From Pseudomonas sp. B21_DOA (lineage in GTDB: Bacteria > Pseudomonadota > Gammaproteobacteria > Pseudomonadales > Pseudomonadaceae): a stretch of 64,000 bases of DNA. Position numbers and translations under genes: made by a program. This document shows, piece by piece, positions 1 to 10,842 of the stretch (the stretch's first letter is position 1; each line of letters begins with the position of its first letter). Location: positions 5,394,001-5,458,000 of the forward strand of contig CP086683.1 in assembly GCA_030544685.1 (NCBI GenBank), in the 5' to 3' direction. Below the pieces are notes generated by a model, which searched no databases, was not told the origin of the DNA, and worked only from the letters and a program-made list of their open reading frames with translations.

Positions 1-3000
1 CAGCCGAGTTTCGCAAGGTGCTGCCTGCAGACGTGCTGGCGTTCATCGACCGTTTCAAACCGGTGAAACTGGCCAAAGGCGAAACCCGCTACTGGCAGCC
101 TGATCTTGAGCGCTACAAGCACCCGCTGCGTCCGCCCGTCGACTCGCAACCCGACGCACTGGGCCTGCACGCCCATCAGGGCAAGCAACTTCTGCCGCTC
201 GACGATGCGCATTTTTCCCTGAAGCCCGCCGAGGAGCCCGGGCAGTACCGCATCGAACACCCCACCCGGCCCGACGCCTACCAGCCTGCAGTCCGCCACA
301 ACGGTGAGGGCGCCTGGCACACAGAGCTCGAACAACCGCTCGAATGGGACGGCGAAACCGCACTGCGCCGCATCGGCCCGTCGGTGGAGAGCTTTTCACC
401 GGCCGAGCGGGAAACCATTCTGCAGGTCAGCGGCACCAGCGAAGACGCCCTGCGCAAGATGCACGTCAATCAGGAAAAGCTCCCGCCGCTGCTGGCCGAC
501 AGCATTCAGCGCTTCAAGATCGACCAGCAGCTGCAGCGCTTCGTCGATCAAATGGACAGCGAAACGTCTGAAGATTTCTTGCGTGCCGATCCGGTCACCC
601 AGTTGCAACTGCTGACCGACCATGGCCGTTGGCCGAGCAACAGGCGGCTGCGTCTGGTTGATCGCAACGGCGAACTGCTCTGGCAATCCTCCGCAGACGA
701 AAGCCTGCCCCTGACCGAGTTGAGGCAGGATCGGCTGATCGGCGGCGACCTGCTCAAATCCTTGCTCTCCGCCCTCGACGAAGAACAAATCAAGGCGCTG
801 CTTGACGAACCCTTTGCGCTGACCCCACCACTGGATGTCCGCAGCCAGACCCTGCGCAAGCAACTGGCCGGCCTTGCGAAAACCCACAAAAGCGCGCTGT
901 TCGAGTCGCGCTATCAGGCGCTGCAGGGTATCGACGATCCACTGGCCCAACCGCTCAAGGCCCAGGCACCCGAGCTGCCGGCCAGCGTCACCCGCGAACT
1001 GCTCGACACCGCTACCGGCGACGAAATGTTGCAGCTGGATCAGGGCCAGGTTCCGCCGCGTCAGCAGGAGCTGCTGCAACTGGCGCGCCAGGAAGTGCGC
1101 GTCACCCGCGCCTACGAAGGACTGCAGCTCGGCTCGGTGAGCAATGCCGATTCCGATTACCTCGCCCTGCACAGCCTGAAACTGCTGCCAGGCTGGAGCG
1201 GCGACGTGCGCATCGAAATCCGCGACGGCCGCTACGACGGCCCGGTCCTCGATAGCATCGGAAGCGAAGAGGCTCCCGAGCAGAAAGTCCTCGTGCGCAA
1301 CGATGATGGTCAATATCAACCTTACGACGATCGCGGCCAGGCACTGCATTCGCTCAGTGACTTCTACTCCAGCCTGCTCTATGCGCTGCCGGACAGTGAA
1401 CGCCAGAGCCTCGCCCTGCAAATCGGAGAGGGCCAGACACTGAAAACCGCGATTCGCGAACACACGCTGGAACGCAGCGAGCTGCGGCAGGTGCTGTCGG
1501 AGAATCCGATCAAGCCACCGATGACCGATACATTACGGATCCTGGGGACGGAGGGTTACCCGCGTCTTCCCCTCCAATCGTCGTGACAGGCGAGACCATT
1601 GACGCCCTTGAGCACGACATAAGAACACTCTATCCAAGGATGTCGGCCGCGGAATCAAGCCGCTTCGCACAACGCCTGCGCGCCAGTCCTCTGGGCTGGC
1701 GCGCGGAAATGGTCCGCTTGCAAACCGACTATCTGCAATTGCAGAACGAGCTTCAGGTCTGGGCCAACAACCCACCCGCCCGGCACCCTCTGACAGGCAG
1801 CGCGCTCACGTCAATCGAGCGACAAGCCGAAATTCGCAACCGACGTTTATTCAGGGAACAACTGCTGCAGGGCTGGCGACGGGAGAATGTCGTCGGGATC
1901 GATGCGCAGGGTGCCGCCTCGGGCCACGCCATGTTGCTGACTCTCCGCATCATGGGTGACTTGCCGGTGATGTCGGCCGATTTCAGCCATATCATCTGGC
2001 TGGCGATCGATGGCAACACCATGACCGGTTCTTTCGACAGCTTTTTGCAGTCGTTCCAGCGGTTGCAGAGACTGGATGCGTACAATCTCAACCTGCCGAG
2101 CCTGCCTCAGTCGCTCACCTCGATGCCGGCGCTTCGCGAATTGCGCATGCGTGATTGCCGGATCAGCCTGACCACCACCACGCAATCGGTGCTCGCGTCG
2201 TTACCACAACTCACCCTGCTGGACCTGCAAGGCAACTCGCTGGGCCTGCCTCCCGACCTGCACACGATGCCTTCGCTGCGCTACGTCAACTTGTCCAATA
2301 CCGGGCTCTACGCCGTGCCGGATGACCTGCTCGATCACCCGCGATTGATCTCCGCGCAGTTCGACGGCAACCGGATCACGAGCATTCCCGAGCGGTTCTT
2401 CAACCTCGCCAGCTCCCTCAGCGATGGCTACACCTTTGCCGACAATCCATTGTCGACGGCATCAAGGGAACGGGTGAAAAACTATTACAACCACACCGGC
2501 AAATACTTCGGTGTCCGCCCCGAGACGCAAGACCTGCAACGCACCATGAACCTGTTTCCCAATATTGACGCCGAGCAGGCTACTGAGGTGTTGTACCGGT
2601 TGCCCGGGAACTGGGCCGAGGGACGGGCACAGTTGTCACGCTGGGAGGCAGAGCTGAGACAACTCAATCTCGAACTGGAGCGGTGGGTCGAACAGGCATC
2701 CGTGACTCCATCTGGATCGGACGAGCCGTTGAGCCCTGAAGCACAGACCCGCGAGACCAATGCAAGGCGCTCCTTCGCCCGGCAAATTCAGTTGTTCTGG
2801 CGCACCCGGACCGGGTTCGGCCGCGCTGACGAGCTGAGGGCGCGTGCCGAGTTCAGCGGCGCCATGCCCGTCCTCAGCGCCAATTTCGACCATGTGTCGC
2901 GATTGAACCTGAGCGGCAACAGCAACCTCTCCGCCATCGCTTCTTTCGTGGAACGCTTCCCCAACCTGACTACCCTGCGTCTGGACAGCTTCGCACTGGA

Positions 3001-6000
3001 TACACCGACGCTGGCCGGAATCAGCCTGCCCGGTCTGACCGAACTGGAGCTGAAAAACTGCGGCGTGGTTCTGACCCCGAAAACGAGGCAGCCCTGATGT
3101 CCATGAACGGCCTGCGCAGGCTGGACCTGGGCGACAACCCGCTGGGGACATTTCCCGATCTGAACCTGCTGCCTGAACTGAGATACATCGACCTGTCCAA
3201 CAGCGGTCTCACTGTACTCCCCGATGGGCTGGCCACTCATCCGAAGCTGCCCATTGCGGTGCTGACCGGCAACCGCATCACCGACCTCCCCGACGCCCTG
3301 TTCGAGATCCCGGGGCTCGCAGCGACGGCATTTATCTTTCCGACAACCCGTTCTCGGCCACGACACGCGACAAGATCAAAGCCTATTACCGCCTCCATCA
3401 GAACGATTTTGATGTGCGCGCCGATGATCAGGACATTGCCCTTGCCCGACAACTGTTTACCGGGCTGGATCAGCAACAGGCCAGCGATATGATTTACGAC
3501 CTGCCAGGCGACCTGGCGGACAGTCGCATGCAGCTTGATCAATGGCGCGCAGAGCTGGAGCAGATGCAGCTCGATCTCGCGCAATGGACAGAGCAAATCA
3601 CCGCCACTCATCCGGTTACCGGGCAGGTGCTGTCGGCCGATGAATTACAGACGCAAACGGCGGCGCGAACGGCGTTCAAAGAAGCATTGGAAGCGTTTTG
3701 GCGACAGCGGTCGAACGAGACTGCAGCGCGAAGCGAGTTTTTTGCCGCCGACCTGAAGTTTTTGGCGACATGCCACGGCTGTCGGCGGATTTCAGCCACG
3801 TTGCAAGTCTGAAGCTCAACGCAAACGCTGCAATCAGTAACATCGGCACGTTCGTCGAACGCTTCCCCAACCTGCAGGCTCTGGAGCTCAAAGCCGTTGC
3901 CCTGAACGATATACCAGCATTTGTGGCGGACCTGCACACGCTCAAGGAACTGCGCCTGCGTCATTGCGCCGTGAAGCTCACACCTGCCGGACAGGAAGTA
4001 CTCAATTCCTTGCCCACGCTGAAGCTTTTGGATCTGAGTAATAACCCGCTGGCCATGGCGCCCGATCTGCGCACCATGCCGGCGCTGGTGGATGTCTTTC
4101 TGATGAATGCCGGCCTGACCGTCCTGCCCGAAGGCATTGTCGATCACCCGGTCTCTGCAGTACGCGTACCTCAATGACAACCTCATCACAGAATTGCCGG
4201 AGACTCTATTCGCCGCGAATCCACAACGCCTCGATGGCTTGTATCTGAACGACAACCCGCTGTCCCTCGCTACCCGTGAGCGAATCAAGCGCTACCATGC
4301 CAGCCACGCACACGACTTTGGGGTGAGCCCCGCGCCGGCGGACATCGCCCTGGCGCGAAAGCTTTTCCCGGGACTGAACGACTTGGCGGCCAGCGACATG
4401 ATCTACCGTCTGCCCGGCACCTTGCAGGCCGGCACGGCGCAGTTGCTTCGCTGGGAAGCGGAACTCGCCCGAATGATCGCCGACCTCAATACATGGCGTG
4501 ACCAAATCCCAGCCAATGATCCGTCCACAGGACAATTCTGGACGGCCGAGCAAAGAGTGGCGCAATTGGACGCCAGACAAGAATTCGCGAAGCGACTGGA
4601 ACGACTGTGGCGTGGCCGACGAACCGGAAATTTGGCGTTACGCCTGGACAGGTTTGAAACGAGCGCTAAGTTTGCCGGCGAATTACCGCCGTTGAACGCT
4701 GATTTCGGCCACATTACGCATTTGCAAATTGATGGTAATCCGGGGCTGAGCGTGCCTGACGGCTTTCTACGCAGCTTCAACGGATTAAGCGGGCTGGAAC
4801 TCAAAGACTTCAACCTTGGCCGGATCCCGCAGGTTCTGCAGAGCACACCGTCGCTGGAAACCCTGATGCTGAGCAAATGCCGGATCACGCTCGATGCGGC
4901 GGGGCAAGCGATCTTGTCCACGCTGGGCCGTTTGAAGGCGCTGGACCTGTTCGGCAACACTCTGGAGGCCACCCCGGACGTATCAGCGCTGACGGATCTG
5001 AGATTTCTCGACCTGATCCGGACCGGAATCGACTCTGTGCCCGCAGGGCTTGAGCAACTGCCACAGTTAAACGCCGCGTTATTGAACGACAACAACATTG
5101 CCGAGCTGCCCGGCGACCTCGTTCCTTACGCCGGGCATGGCATTGACGTAGGCGCCAATCCGCTGTCAGCGGCGTCCAGAGAGCGCATCAAGGCAACGTT
5201 TCAAATGACCACAGACAACTTTGGCGTCTGGGCCGAACCGGCCGACCTCAACCTGATGCAATCGCTGTACCCTCTTTGACCGGCCTGGAAGCCAACGACT
5301 TGTTGTACGGTCTGCCGGGCACACTGGCGGACGGACGTGTCGAACTGGCGCGCCGACAGACGGAGATGACGCGCCTGCTCACGCGACTCGATACCTGGTG
5401 CAACGAGACTGCGCACCATCCGGTTTTGCGTACGCCGCTGACCGGCGAAGCGGCGCGGCGGGAATCAGCCAGCCGAAAACGCTTCAAGGAAAATCTGGAG
5501 GCGCGCCTGCGCCGCTATCCGAAATCGCCAAAGGACAACGCGTTCGTCTGCGATCTGGCCTTCTCGGGAGAGTTGCCGCCATTGGCCGGACGCTTCGACT
5601 ACATCGAACAGCTGGAACTGACCAGCACCTCCGCTTCGCCTCCCGGCGTCAATCGCCTGGTGGAGCTTTTTCCGAAGCTGAGCGTGGTCGACATCCGCAA
5701 TTACCCGCTGAGGGAAGTCCCGCCGGCAATCACCGGACTGGATGCACTGACGACCCTGAGTTTGCCCGACTGCCGCCTGACGCTGCCCCAGCAAACTGCA
5801 GATGCCATCGCCGGAATGCAAAACCTCGTCTCTCTGGACTTGGGCGACAATCCGCTGGGCAACGTTCCTGCGCTGAGCAAACTGGCCAATCTGCAGATAT
5901 TGCGTCTGAACAATATCGGCCTGCGCGCAACGCCCAAAGGACTGTTCGATCTGCCAGGACTGAAGTCAGTGAACCTGGCGGATAACGTCATCAGCGAGTT

Positions 6001-6223
6001 GCCAAGTCAGTTTCCATCGACTCCCGGCGACGTGGCGACGCACTACAACTTCAGCGGCAATCCACTGAATCCGCAGAGTCTGCAACGCCTTGAGGCTTAC
6101 AACCGCGCACGGCAAATGCGTCTGCTTGAAGAGCAGGCCGGTCAGGTCAACCTGAATCCATCGCCCGATGACAGTGACGGGTCGGAGATCTCCGTCGGCG
6201 TGGAGTTCAACCGCGACAGTTAA
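1..6223 (+). CDS. Giant DUF6543-type/leucine-rich-repeat protein, 5' partial, reading frame interrupted by indels
   Basis: The frame is open from the left edge, so the N-terminus lies outside the window. The first ~500 residues resemble the N-terminal region of large Pseudomonas proteins named dermonecrotic-toxin (DUF6543) or NEL-type E3 ligase proteins. From about base 1610 the protein is five tandem modules of ~300 residues, each a helical part (YRLPG-type motif, then a WxxE-like stretch) followed by leucine-rich repeats. Six frame changes occur: C-run 1569-1572, C-run 3075-3078, G-run 3312-3315, T-run 3759-3763, GG at 4150-4151 (one extra G) and C-run 5270-5272. Correcting them gives one continuous frame of 2074 codons in the window. 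The C-terminus ends just after the last LRR module and has no recognisable NEL catalytic domain. Family role is effector or toxin-like; the activity of this protein is unknown. It converges on argR with 7 bases between stops. Confidence 0.7.
1610..6180 (+). repeat. Five tandem ~900-bp LRR modules inside the giant gene
   Basis: The module start motif (YRLPG, YDLPG, YRLPG, YGLPG) falls near bases 2600, 3500, 4410 and 5310, a spacing of about 900 bases. A more diverged first module begins near 1610. Each module runs through SADF/SANF/NADF, then an LRR block with NPL, then (for the first four) an FGV or FDV motif near its end. The modules are diverged paralogues rather than exact DNA repeats. Confidence 0.7.
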
Positions 6224-6230
6224 GCCGCGA

Positions 6231-7211
6231 TCAGCCGCGCTCTGGCGGCACTGACGACAATTCGAACGGGCTGCTGCTGCGCCGCTGGTTGCGATCTTCC
6301 CGCGGCGTGGCACCGAAGAAATTGCGGTAGGCGCTGGAGAAATGCGGCCCCGAGGAGAAGCCACAGGACAGGCCGATCTGGATGATCGACTTGCTGGTCT
6401 GCATCAACATCTGCCGGGCCTTGTTCAGGCGCAATTCGAGGTAGTACTGGCTCGGCACGCGGTTGAGGTACTGCTTGAAGATCCGCTCCAGCTGCCGACG
6501 GGATACGCACACATGCTGGGCGATTTCGTCGGTGGTCAGCGGCTCTTCGATGTTGGCTTCCATCAGCAACACCGCTTGGGTCAGCTTCGGATGGCTGGAG
6601 CCGAGGCGATTCTGCAACGGAATGCGCTGACGCTCACCGCCCTCGCGAATGCGCTCGACCACCAGCTCTTCCGACACCGCACCGGCCAGTTCCGCACCGT
6701 GATCACGGGCCAATACTGCCAGCAGCAGATCGAGCACCGACATGCCACCGCAAGCGGTCAGACGATCGCGATCCCAGTCGAACAGATGACTGGTGGCAAT
6801 GACTTTGGGGAAGCGCTCGGCAAAATCGTCCTGCCAGCGCCAGTGCACGGCGGCGCGATAACCGTCGAGCAGACCGAGCTGGGCCAGTGGATAGACACCA
6901 GCCGAGAGACCACCGATCACGCAACCGGCGCGCACCACTTGCTTGAGCGCACTGCTCAGCGCCGGTGCCAAAGTGGTGGGCGGCTCATCAGCGAGCAGGA
7001 ACAGTTTCTGGAAATTCTCGAGCTTGCCGGCCCAGGGCTCGCCGGGTAGCTGCCAGGCACCTTCGGTCTGCGGTTCGGCCTGCAAGAACGTCAGTTCGTA
7101 AACCACGTCCGGGTGCACCCGCTGCGCAACACGCAAGGCCTCCTCCGCCAGCGCCAGCGTCAACGCTTTAGTGCTGGGCCAAATCAGGAAACCAATTCGA
7201 TGGGCAGTCAT
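6231..7211 (-). CDS. argR: Arginine-responsive AraC/GlxA-family regulator ArgR
   Basis: This 326-residue protein has an N-terminal DJ-1/PfpI (glutamine amidotransferase-like) ligand domain, beginning HRIGFLIWPSTKALTLALAE, and a C-terminal AraC-type double helix-turn-helix (LTTDEIAQHVCVSRRQLERI, then GFSSGPHFSSAYRNFFG). Pseudomonas ArgR activates arginine/ornithine uptake and catabolism and represses biosynthetic genes. The gene is last in the aotJQMOP-argR order known from P. aeruginosa, on the same strand. I chose the ATG at 7211 because the family begins MTAxxHRIGF; an in-frame ATG at 7250 would add 13 residues. A REPIN separates it from aotP, so it may also have its own promoter. Confidence 0.9.
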   Translation of the reverse strand: MTAHRIGFLIWPSTKALTLALAEEALRVAQRVHPDVVYELTFLQAEPQTEGAWQLPGEPWAGKLENFQKLFLLADEPPTTLAPALSSALKQVVRAGCVIGGLSAGVYPLAQLGLLDGYRAAVHWRWQDDFAERFPKVIATSHLFDWDRDRLTACGGMSVLDLLLAVLARDHGAELAGAVSEELVVERIREGGERQRIPLQNRLGSSHPKLTQAVLLMEANIEEPLTTDEIAQHVCVSRRQLERIFKQYLNRVPSQYYLELRLNKARQMLMQTSKSIIQIGLSCGFSSGPHFSSAYRNFFGATPREDRNQRRSSSPFELSSVPPERG

Positions 7212-7304
7212 GGGCGGGCAATCCGAAACGAACAACGGTGATGAAGGCATGGGCCAATGCTAGCCCGGAAATGAACACACATCCTGAAACCAACGAAGAT
7301 CAAA

Positions 7305-7394
7305 TGTGGGAGCGAGCCTGCTCGCGAAGTCGGTGTATCAGTCAACATGATTGCTATCTGTACCACCGCTTTCGCGAGCAGGCTCGCTCCCACA
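7305..7394. repeat. REPIN (inverted pair of REP sequences)
   Basis: Left arm GGGAGCGAGCCTGCTCGC and its inverted copy GCGAGCAGGCTCGCTCCC flank a ~40-base spacer, between aotP and argR. This is the main REP family of the window. Confidence 0.9.
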
Positions 7395-7460
7395 AGGGAT
7401 CTGAGCCAGCCAGAAGATCGCGAAGCATGACCTAATCTGGTGCACAACGGCAGCCCTGAT

Positions 7461-8225
7461 TTATTTCAGGCTGCCCGACAGGAACTGCTGCAAGCGCTCC
7501 GACTGCGGGTTGACCAGCACTTCGCGCGGGTTGCCGCTTTCTTCGACGACGCCTTTGTGCAGGAACACCAACTGGTTCGACACTTCACGGGCGAAGCCCA
7601 TTTCGTGAGTCACCACAACCATGGTGCGACCTTCCTGCGCCAGCGCCTGCATGACTTTCAGCACGTCGCCGACCAGCTCCGGGTCGAGGGCCGAGGTCGG
7701 TTCGTCGAACAGCATCACTTCCGGCTCCATCGCCAGCGCCCGGGCAATCGCCACACGCTGCTGCTCGCCGCCGGACATATGCCCAGGGAATGCATCCTTA
7801 CGATGGGCCACGCCAACCTTGTTCAGGTAGTGCTCGGCTTTCTCGCGGGCTTCGGCCTTGGATACGCCGAGCACGTGCACCGGCGCTTCCATGATGTTTT
7901 CCAGCGCGGTCATGTGCGACCACAGGTTGAAATGCTGGAACACCATCGACAGGCGCGAACGCATGCGCTGCAGCTGCTTGGGGTCAGCCGCTTTCAGCGC
8001 GCCGTCCTTGTTCGCCACCAGTTTCAGCTCTTCGTTGTTGAGCAGAATCTTGCCGGCGTGCGGCTGCTCGAGCAGGTTGATGCAACGCAGGAAAGTACTT
8101 TTGCCGGAGCCACTGGAGCCGATGATGCTGATCACATCGCCGGCGGCGGCTTTCAGGGACACGCCCTTGAGCACTTCGTGACTGCCATAGCGTTTATGCA
8201 GGTCTTGGACTTCAAGTTTGTACAT
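7461..8225 (-). CDS. aotP: Arginine/ornithine ABC transporter ATP-binding protein
   Basis: This 254-residue ABC ATPase shows Walker A GSSGSGKSTF, signature MSGGEQQRVAIARAL, Walker B VMLFDEPTSALDP and the H-loop VVVTHEMGFA. It powers basic amino acid import with the permeases AotQ and AotM. It is the fifth gene of the minus-strand operon aotJ-Q-M-O-P. I chose the ATG at 8225 because it gives the usual AotP length; an upstream GTG at 8240 is possible. A hairpin overlaps the stop codon (about 7448-7476) and may attenuate read-through into argR. Confidence 0.92.
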   Translation of the reverse strand: MYKLEVQDLHKRYGSHEVLKGVSLKAAAGDVISIIGSSGSGKSTFLRCINLLEQPHAGKILLNNEELKLVANKDGALKAADPKQLQRMRSRLSMVFQHFNLWSHMTALENIMEAPVHVLGVSKAEAREKAEHYLNKVGVAHRKDAFPGHMSGGEQQRVAIARALAMEPEVMLFDEPTSALDPELVGDVLKVMQALAQEGRTMVVVTHEMGFAREVSNQLVFLHKGVVEESGNPREVLVNPQSERLQQFLSGSLK

Positions 8226-8252
8226 GCGGTCGGTTCTCACAAAAACAGTCAG

Positions 8253-9365
8253 TCAGTCGTTGAGCAAGCGCCCGTGACGCAGCGCTTCGCGCCCCGCCAC
8301 CTTGGCCAGCCAGAAACCGGGTTGGGCATAGCGCAGCCGTTCAATGGCAAACAGCACCCCGGACGTACCAGCACACACCGTGCTGACCCGATCGGACACA
8401 GGGTCGATCACTTGAAAAATCTCGTCGCCCGCCTCGACCCATTCGCCGGGCTTGCGGGAAAAACTCACCACACCGGGGTGCGGCGCAAACAGCAATTCAG
8501 TGCCTTCGAACGGCATGCCTTCGCACGGTTCGAAGGCCGGGTTCGGCCACTCGCCAGTGATCAGGCCCTGCTCGGCGAGAAACGCGAGAATGCCTTCGGC
8601 GTAAGCCTCGGCTTCGACGCGGCCAGTGTCGGCCTGCCCGCCCAGCTCGATGGTCGTCGCCAGGCATGCCAAAGGAATCTGCGCGTCGGGGAACTGCCGC
8701 GACAGGCGCAGCCACGGCAACGAGCAGGCTTCGTCGAAGGAGCTGCCGCCGGAATCTTCCGCGAGCAAACCGACCTTGACGTTCAGGTGCGCCGACAATG
8801 AACGCCACTGCGGCCAGTGCTGCGGCAGCGCATACATGTGCAGCGCGGCTTCGGCATCGCAGTGCAGATCCAGAACCACGTCGGCGGTGCAGGCGTGGCT
8901 GAGCAGCACACGCTGCATGCCTTGCAACTGGCTGCTCGCTTCGGGCAATCCGGCCAGGTGGTCGGCCATTGCCTGACGGATCAGGCGCACGTTGGCATGC
9001 GGATCATCGCCGAGCCTGTCGCCCAGTGCCGCCGCTACCGGCGCGCTGAGCTCGACGAAGTCACGGTTGAAATTCTTGCCGCTGCCCGCCTCGAAACGGC
9101 CCTGGAAATTGCCTTGCAGCAATTGCCCGAGACCCAGAGGATTGGCCACCGGCACCAGCTCGATCACACCGTTGAGCAAGCCCTGCGCTTCGAGCTCGCC
9201 GAGGCGCTTTTTCAGCTCCCAGGCGGTGCGCATGCCCGGCAGTTCGTCGGCGTGCAGGCTGGCCTGAATGTAGGCCTTGCGCTCGCCGCTACCGAAACGG
9301 AAAACCGAGACTTTGCGCTCGCTGCCCAGGTGGCTCCACGGCAATACGTGGTCGATGCGTTGCAT
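8253..9365 (-). CDS. aotO: AotO, succinylglutamate desuccinylase/aspartoacylase-family protein
   Basis: This 370-residue protein belongs to the M14-like zinc deacylase family. It has the metal-binding pattern SLHADELPGM (His and Glu ligands) and a later DLHCDAEA histidine. The equivalent P. aeruginosa aotO lies at the same place in the arginine transport operon, and its product is not required for transport. The true substrate is unknown; an acyl-amino acid hydrolase role is inferred from the family. The start ATG is 1 base downstream of the aotM stop, which suggests coupled translation. Confidence 0.85.
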   Translation of the reverse strand: MQRIDHVLPWSHLGSERKVSVFRFGSGERKAYIQASLHADELPGMRTAWELKKRLGELEAQGLLNGVIELVPVANPLGLGQLLQGNFQGRFEAGSGKNFNRDFVELSAPVAAALGDRLGDDPHANVRLIRQAMADHLAGLPEASSQLQGMQRVLLSHACTADVVLDLHCDAEAALHMYALPQHWPQWRSLSAHLNVKVGLLAEDSGGSSFDEACSLPWLRLSRQFPDAQIPLACLATTIELGGQADTGRVEAEAYAEGILAFLAEQGLITGEWPNPAFEPCEGMPFEGTELLFAPHPGVVSFSRKPGEWVEAGDEIFQVIDPVSDRVSTVCAGTSGVLFAIERLRYAQPGFWLAKVAGREALRHGRLLND

Positions 9366-9366
9366 A

Positions 9367-10065
9367 TCAGTGCTTCCGTGGCGCGAGGTAGCTCAACCAG
9401 CGACGCTCGGCCAGTTTGAACAGCTTGACCAGAATGAAGGTCAGGCACAGGTAGAACACGCCAGCGGTGATGTACGCCTCGAACGGCAGGTAGAACTGCG
9501 CGTTGACGGTTCGTGCCGCGCCAGTAATGTCGATCAGCGTCACGATCGACGCCAGACTGGTGGTCTGCAGCATCATGATCACTTCGTTGCTGTACTGCGG
9601 CAGCGCGCGGCGCAGGGCCGACGGCAGCAGAATGCGCTTGTACAGTTTGAAGCGCGACATGCCCATGGCCTTGGCCGCTTCGATCTCACCGTTCGGCGTA
9701 GCCTTGAGGCTGCCGGCGATGATTTCCGCGGTGTAGGCGCTGGTGTTGATCGCGAAAGCCAGACACGCACAGAACGTCGCGCTCGACAGCCACGGCCACA
9801 GGAAGCTTTCGCGCACCGCTTCGAACTGGGCCAGACCGTAGTAGATCAGGAACAGCTGAACCAGCATCGGCGTGCCACGGATCACGTAGGTGTACAGCCA
9901 CGCGGCGCCGTTGACGAACGGGTTTTTCGAGACGCGCATCAGCCCCAGCGGCAACGCCGCGAGCAAGCCGAAGAACAGCGACAGCGCGAGCAGTTTGAGG
10001 GTGGTCAGCAGGCCGCCGAAGTACAGCGGCAGTGCCTCCCAGATGACGTTGTAGTCGAAGATCAT
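9367..10065 (-). CDS. aotM: Arginine/ornithine ABC transporter permease AotM
   Basis: This 232-residue inner-membrane permease of the histidine/glutamine/arginine family has several hydrophobic segments and the conserved cytoplasmic EAA-type loop EIEAAKAMGMSRFKLYKRIL, which docks on the ATPase. It pairs with AotQ to form the translocation channel. Its start overlaps the aotQ stop by 4 bases (ATGA). Confidence 0.92.
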   Translation of the reverse strand: MIFDYNVIWEALPLYFGGLLTTLKLLALSLFFGLLAALPLGLMRVSKNPFVNGAAWLYTYVIRGTPMLVQLFLIYYGLAQFEAVRESFLWPWLSSATFCACLAFAINTSAYTAEIIAGSLKATPNGEIEAAKAMGMSRFKLYKRILLPSALRRALPQYSNEVIMMLQTTSLASIVTLIDITGAARTVNAQFYLPFEAYITAGVFYLCLTFILVKLFKLAERRWLSYLAPRKH

Positions 10066-10751
10066 AGATCAGCCGCCCTTACGCCTACCGAGTAGCGCTT
10101 CTCAAGGTGACGCAATGCCAGCAACGAAACACTGGTGATCACCAGGTACATCGCCGCCACTGCGAGGAAGAAGGTGAAAGGCTCGCGCGTGGCATCCGCC
10201 GCCTGCTTGGCCTTGAACATCATGTCTTGCAGACCGACTACGGAAATCAGCGCGGTGGCCTTGGTCAGTACCAGCCAGTTGTTGGTGAAGCCGGGAATCG
10301 CCAGGCGGATCATTTGCGGCACCATCACCCGGAAGAACACCTGAAAACTGCTCATGCCGTACGCCATGCCCGCTTCGGCCTGGCCCTTGGGAATCGCCAT
10401 GAACGCACCCCGGAACGTCTCCGAAAGGTACGCACCGAAGATGAAACCGAGGGTACCGATACCGGCGGCCAGCGGGTTCAGGTCGATGTAGTCGTCATAG
10501 CCAAGCATTGGCGCGACGCGGTTGAGCAAGTCCTGACCGCCGTAGAAGATCAGCAGGATCAGCACCAGATCGGGAATGCCGCGGATCACCGTCGAATACA
10601 GGTCGCCCAGCCACGCCAGCCAGCGCACCGGCGACAGGCGCAACGCGACACCGATCAGCCCGAGAACGATGGCCAGAGCCATGGACGACAAGGCGAGCTG
10701 AAGCGTCAGCCATGCGCCATCGAGGATGACAGCCCCGTAGCCTTTCAACAT
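10062..10751 (-). CDS. aotQ: Arginine/ornithine ABC transporter permease AotQ
   Basis: This 229-residue polar amino acid permease has hydrophobic segments and the EAA-type motif GQAEAGMAYGMSSFQVFFRV. It lies between aotJ and aotM in the operon, with a 4-base overlap to aotM. The family is HisM/HisQ-like; the arginine/ornithine assignment rests on the complete operon order with aotO and argR. Confidence 0.92.
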   Translation of the reverse strand: MLKGYGAVILDGAWLTLQLALSSMALAIVLGLIGVALRLSPVRWLAWLGDLYSTVIRGIPDLVLILLIFYGGQDLLNRVAPMLGYDDYIDLNPLAAGIGTLGFIFGAYLSETFRGAFMAIPKGQAEAGMAYGMSSFQVFFRVMVPQMIRLAIPGFTNNWLVLTKATALISVVGLQDMMFKAKQAADATREPFTFFLAVAAMYLVITSVSLLALRHLEKRYSVGVRAADL

Positions 10752-10842
10752 GATTCAGGTCCTCGAAAGTTGGGATGAAAAAATGGCGCAAACCGCAGAG
10801 ATTCTGTTGCTTGCGCCATTTCGGACTTGTCGCAGAGACGTC

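Noticed and set aside
396..1463. Minus-strand frame opposite the giant gene
   Set aside because: Shadow frame; the plus-strand protein has family features and this one has none.
4147..5275. Programmed frameshifting in the giant gene
   Set aside because: Six breaks at unrelated short runs with both directions of shift do not form a known slippery-site pattern and match the errors seen in other genes.
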